Shown here: positions 5,554 to 6,628 of the stretch, piece by piece | Numbering within the stretch: the stretch's first letter is position 1 | Layout of the letters: each line of letters opens with the position of its first letter | Origin: an uncultured bacterium | Lineage (GTDB): Bacteria; Bacteroidota; Bacteroidia; Chitinophagales; Chitinophagaceae | Direction of reading: 5' to 3' | Assembly: GCA_903957405.1 (NCBI GenBank) | Contig: CAJBPC010000077.1 | Coordinates: forward strand, 1-6,628 | DNA length: 6,628 nucleotides | Notes under the pieces: generated by a model | Seen by the model: only the letters and a program-made list of their open reading frames with translations | The model's database searches: none | What the model was told of the DNA's origin: nothing | Program-made: the position numbers and the translations under genes

Positions 5554-6628
5554 TCACAAGACCTGAACGATCAGGAACTTCAAATAATTGGTGTTCTCCA
5601 AGCCGCGCATGATGGGATGGTCTGATGACTGTGTGCGGAATTCCACCTGCCGCAATCGCCGGCGCGCATCCCTTGCAGCCATGTCGATGGTTTCGAGGAA
5701 GAGTTCGGGCTGGATAAGGTTTGTGCAGGAAGAAGTCACCAGAAACCCTCCGGGCTTTACGAGCTTCATCCCCCTCAGATTGATCTCTTTATAGCCGCTG
5801 ATCGCTTTCTGGATGTTGGCGCGGGTCTTTGCGAAGGAAGGCGGGTCGAGCATGACCACATCCCAACGGCGATCCTCCTTTGTCCACTGCTTGAGGGCAT
5901 CGAAGGCATTTATCTCCATGAAACGGCATCTGTCAGCAACGCCGTTGAGCTCGGCATTTGCATTGGCCTCCCGGATGGCGTTTGCTGAAATATCCAATCC
6001 GAGGACAGACTTCGCCCCATAATGTGCGGCATGGATCTCAAAAGTACCGGTATAGCAGAATGCCCCGAGGACATCGGCATCCTTGCTGATATGCCTGATG
6101 GCCCTTCGGTTGTCTTGCTGGTCGAGGAAGTATCCTGTCTTCTGCCCTTGCTCCAGATCGACATGGAAGGCCAGTCCATTCTCCCGGATGCGTATCCGGG
6201 TATCGAAAGGAGCAGAGAGGAACCCTTTTTGCTGGGGAAGCCCCTCCAGTTCCCTGACGGGTACATCGTTGCGCTCGTAGATGCCTTTGGGCGAAAAGAT
6301 GCTTTCCAGCACCTTCACGATGACCCCTTTCCAGCGATCGATTCCCAATGCGAGGGTCTGTATGACGAAATAGTCGTTGAACTTGTCGATGATCAGCTGC
6401 GGCATGTCATCCGCTTCGCCGTATACCAGCCGGCAGTTCTCGACATATCCCAGTTTCTGACGGTATTGCCAGGCCTGTAGGATCCTGCGATGGAAGAAAG
6501 CCTCGTCGATGGTTTCACCCGGCAGGCGGGTCAACAAACGAACCGTTATGGTGGATAACGGATTCACATAACCCGTTCCGACGAATTTCCCGTCATGGGT
6601 ATGGACTTCCGCCACATCTCCCCCCTGC
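5554..6628 (-). CDS. rlmI: RlmI-type class I SAM-dependent rRNA (cytosine-C5) methyltransferase (5' partial)
   Basis: The gene runs off the right edge. The frame stays open beyond the first in-window GTG (6613-6615), and the preceding codons (QGGDV) fit the end of an N-terminal PUA domain, so the start lies outside. The visible 357 residues compare with about 396 for E. coli RlmI, so some 35-40 are missing. Motifs, in visible numbering, are GQKTGYFLDQQDNR (161-174), the SAM-binding VLGAFCYTGTF (186-196) followed by the acidic LDIS strand, DPPSF (261-265, motif IV) and SSCTN (299-303) with the presumed catalytic Cys301 where RlmI has SCS. RlmI methylates C5 of C1962 in 23S rRNA using S-adenosylmethionine. 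Exact target identity here is inferred from family. The gene converges on the small CTD gene, 53 nt apart. Motif I and motif VI differ slightly from E. coli but keep the key residues. Confidence 0.92.
   Translation of the reverse strand, partial: QGGDVAEVHTHDGKFVGTGYVNPLSTITVRLLTRLPGETIDEAFFHRRILQAWQYRQKLGYVENCRLVYGEADDMPQLIIDKFNDYFVIQTLALGIDRWKGVIVKVLESIFSPKGIYERNDVPVRELEGLPQQKGFLSAPFDTRIRIRENGLAFHVDLEQGQKTGYFLDQQDNRRAIRHISKDADVLGAFCYTGTFEIHAAHYGAKSVLGLDISANAIREANANAELNGVADRCRFMEINAFDALKQWTKEDRRWDVVMLDPPSFAKTRANIQKAISGYKEINLRGMKLVKPGGFLVTSSCTNLIQPELFLETIDMAARDARRRLRQVEFRTQSSDHPIMRGLENTNYLKFLIVQVL

Overview
This window looks like a chromosomal fragment of a Bacteroidota bacterium, most likely a Chitinophagaceae- or Saprospiria-like member of the phylum. 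Three of the five genes belong to the type IX secretion system (T9SS) world, which is confined to that phylum and close relatives. Two upstream regions carry the phylum's -7 promoter element (TAnnTTTG or a one-base variant). No start has a clear Shine-Dalgarno sequence, which is usual in this phylum. Base composition looks moderate (about half G+C, judged by eye) and does not obviously change between genes. No RNA gene, insertion sequence, CRISPR array or integration site was found.

Layout. (1) nt 2-3406, plus strand: the 3' part of a very large cell-surface protein, open at the left edge. It holds one partial and nine complete PKD repeats, three Ig-like repeats and a gliding-motility-type (type B) T9SS C-terminal domain. 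(2) nt 3422-4453: a PorP/SprF-family outer-membrane protein, 15 nt downstream and probably in the same operon. (3) nt 4566-5036: an AhpE/BCP-like peroxiredoxin with its own promoter upstream and an intrinsic terminator downstream. (4) nt 5153-5500: a 115-residue secreted protein that is almost only a signal peptide plus a type A T9SS sorting domain, with a promoter motif unusually close to its ATG. (5) nt 5554-6628, minus strand: an RlmI-type 23S rRNA methyltransferase cut by the right edge, convergent with gene 4.

How the genes work together. Genes 1 and 2 resemble the SprB-SprF arrangement known from Flavobacterium johnsoniae, where a giant type B-CTD adhesin is encoded next to the PorP/SprF-like protein needed for its export. 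The most economical reading is a large surface adhesin with its dedicated outer-membrane partner. Gene 4 is another probable T9SS substrate, of the type A class, with no recognisable cargo. The peroxiredoxin and the methyltransferase are housekeeping genes with no evident link to secretion. Nothing here clearly amounts to a new system. The observations most worth following are the adhesin/SprF pair with its TTG start and lipobox-like signal peptide, and the cargo-less CTD protein with a possibly leaderless promoter.
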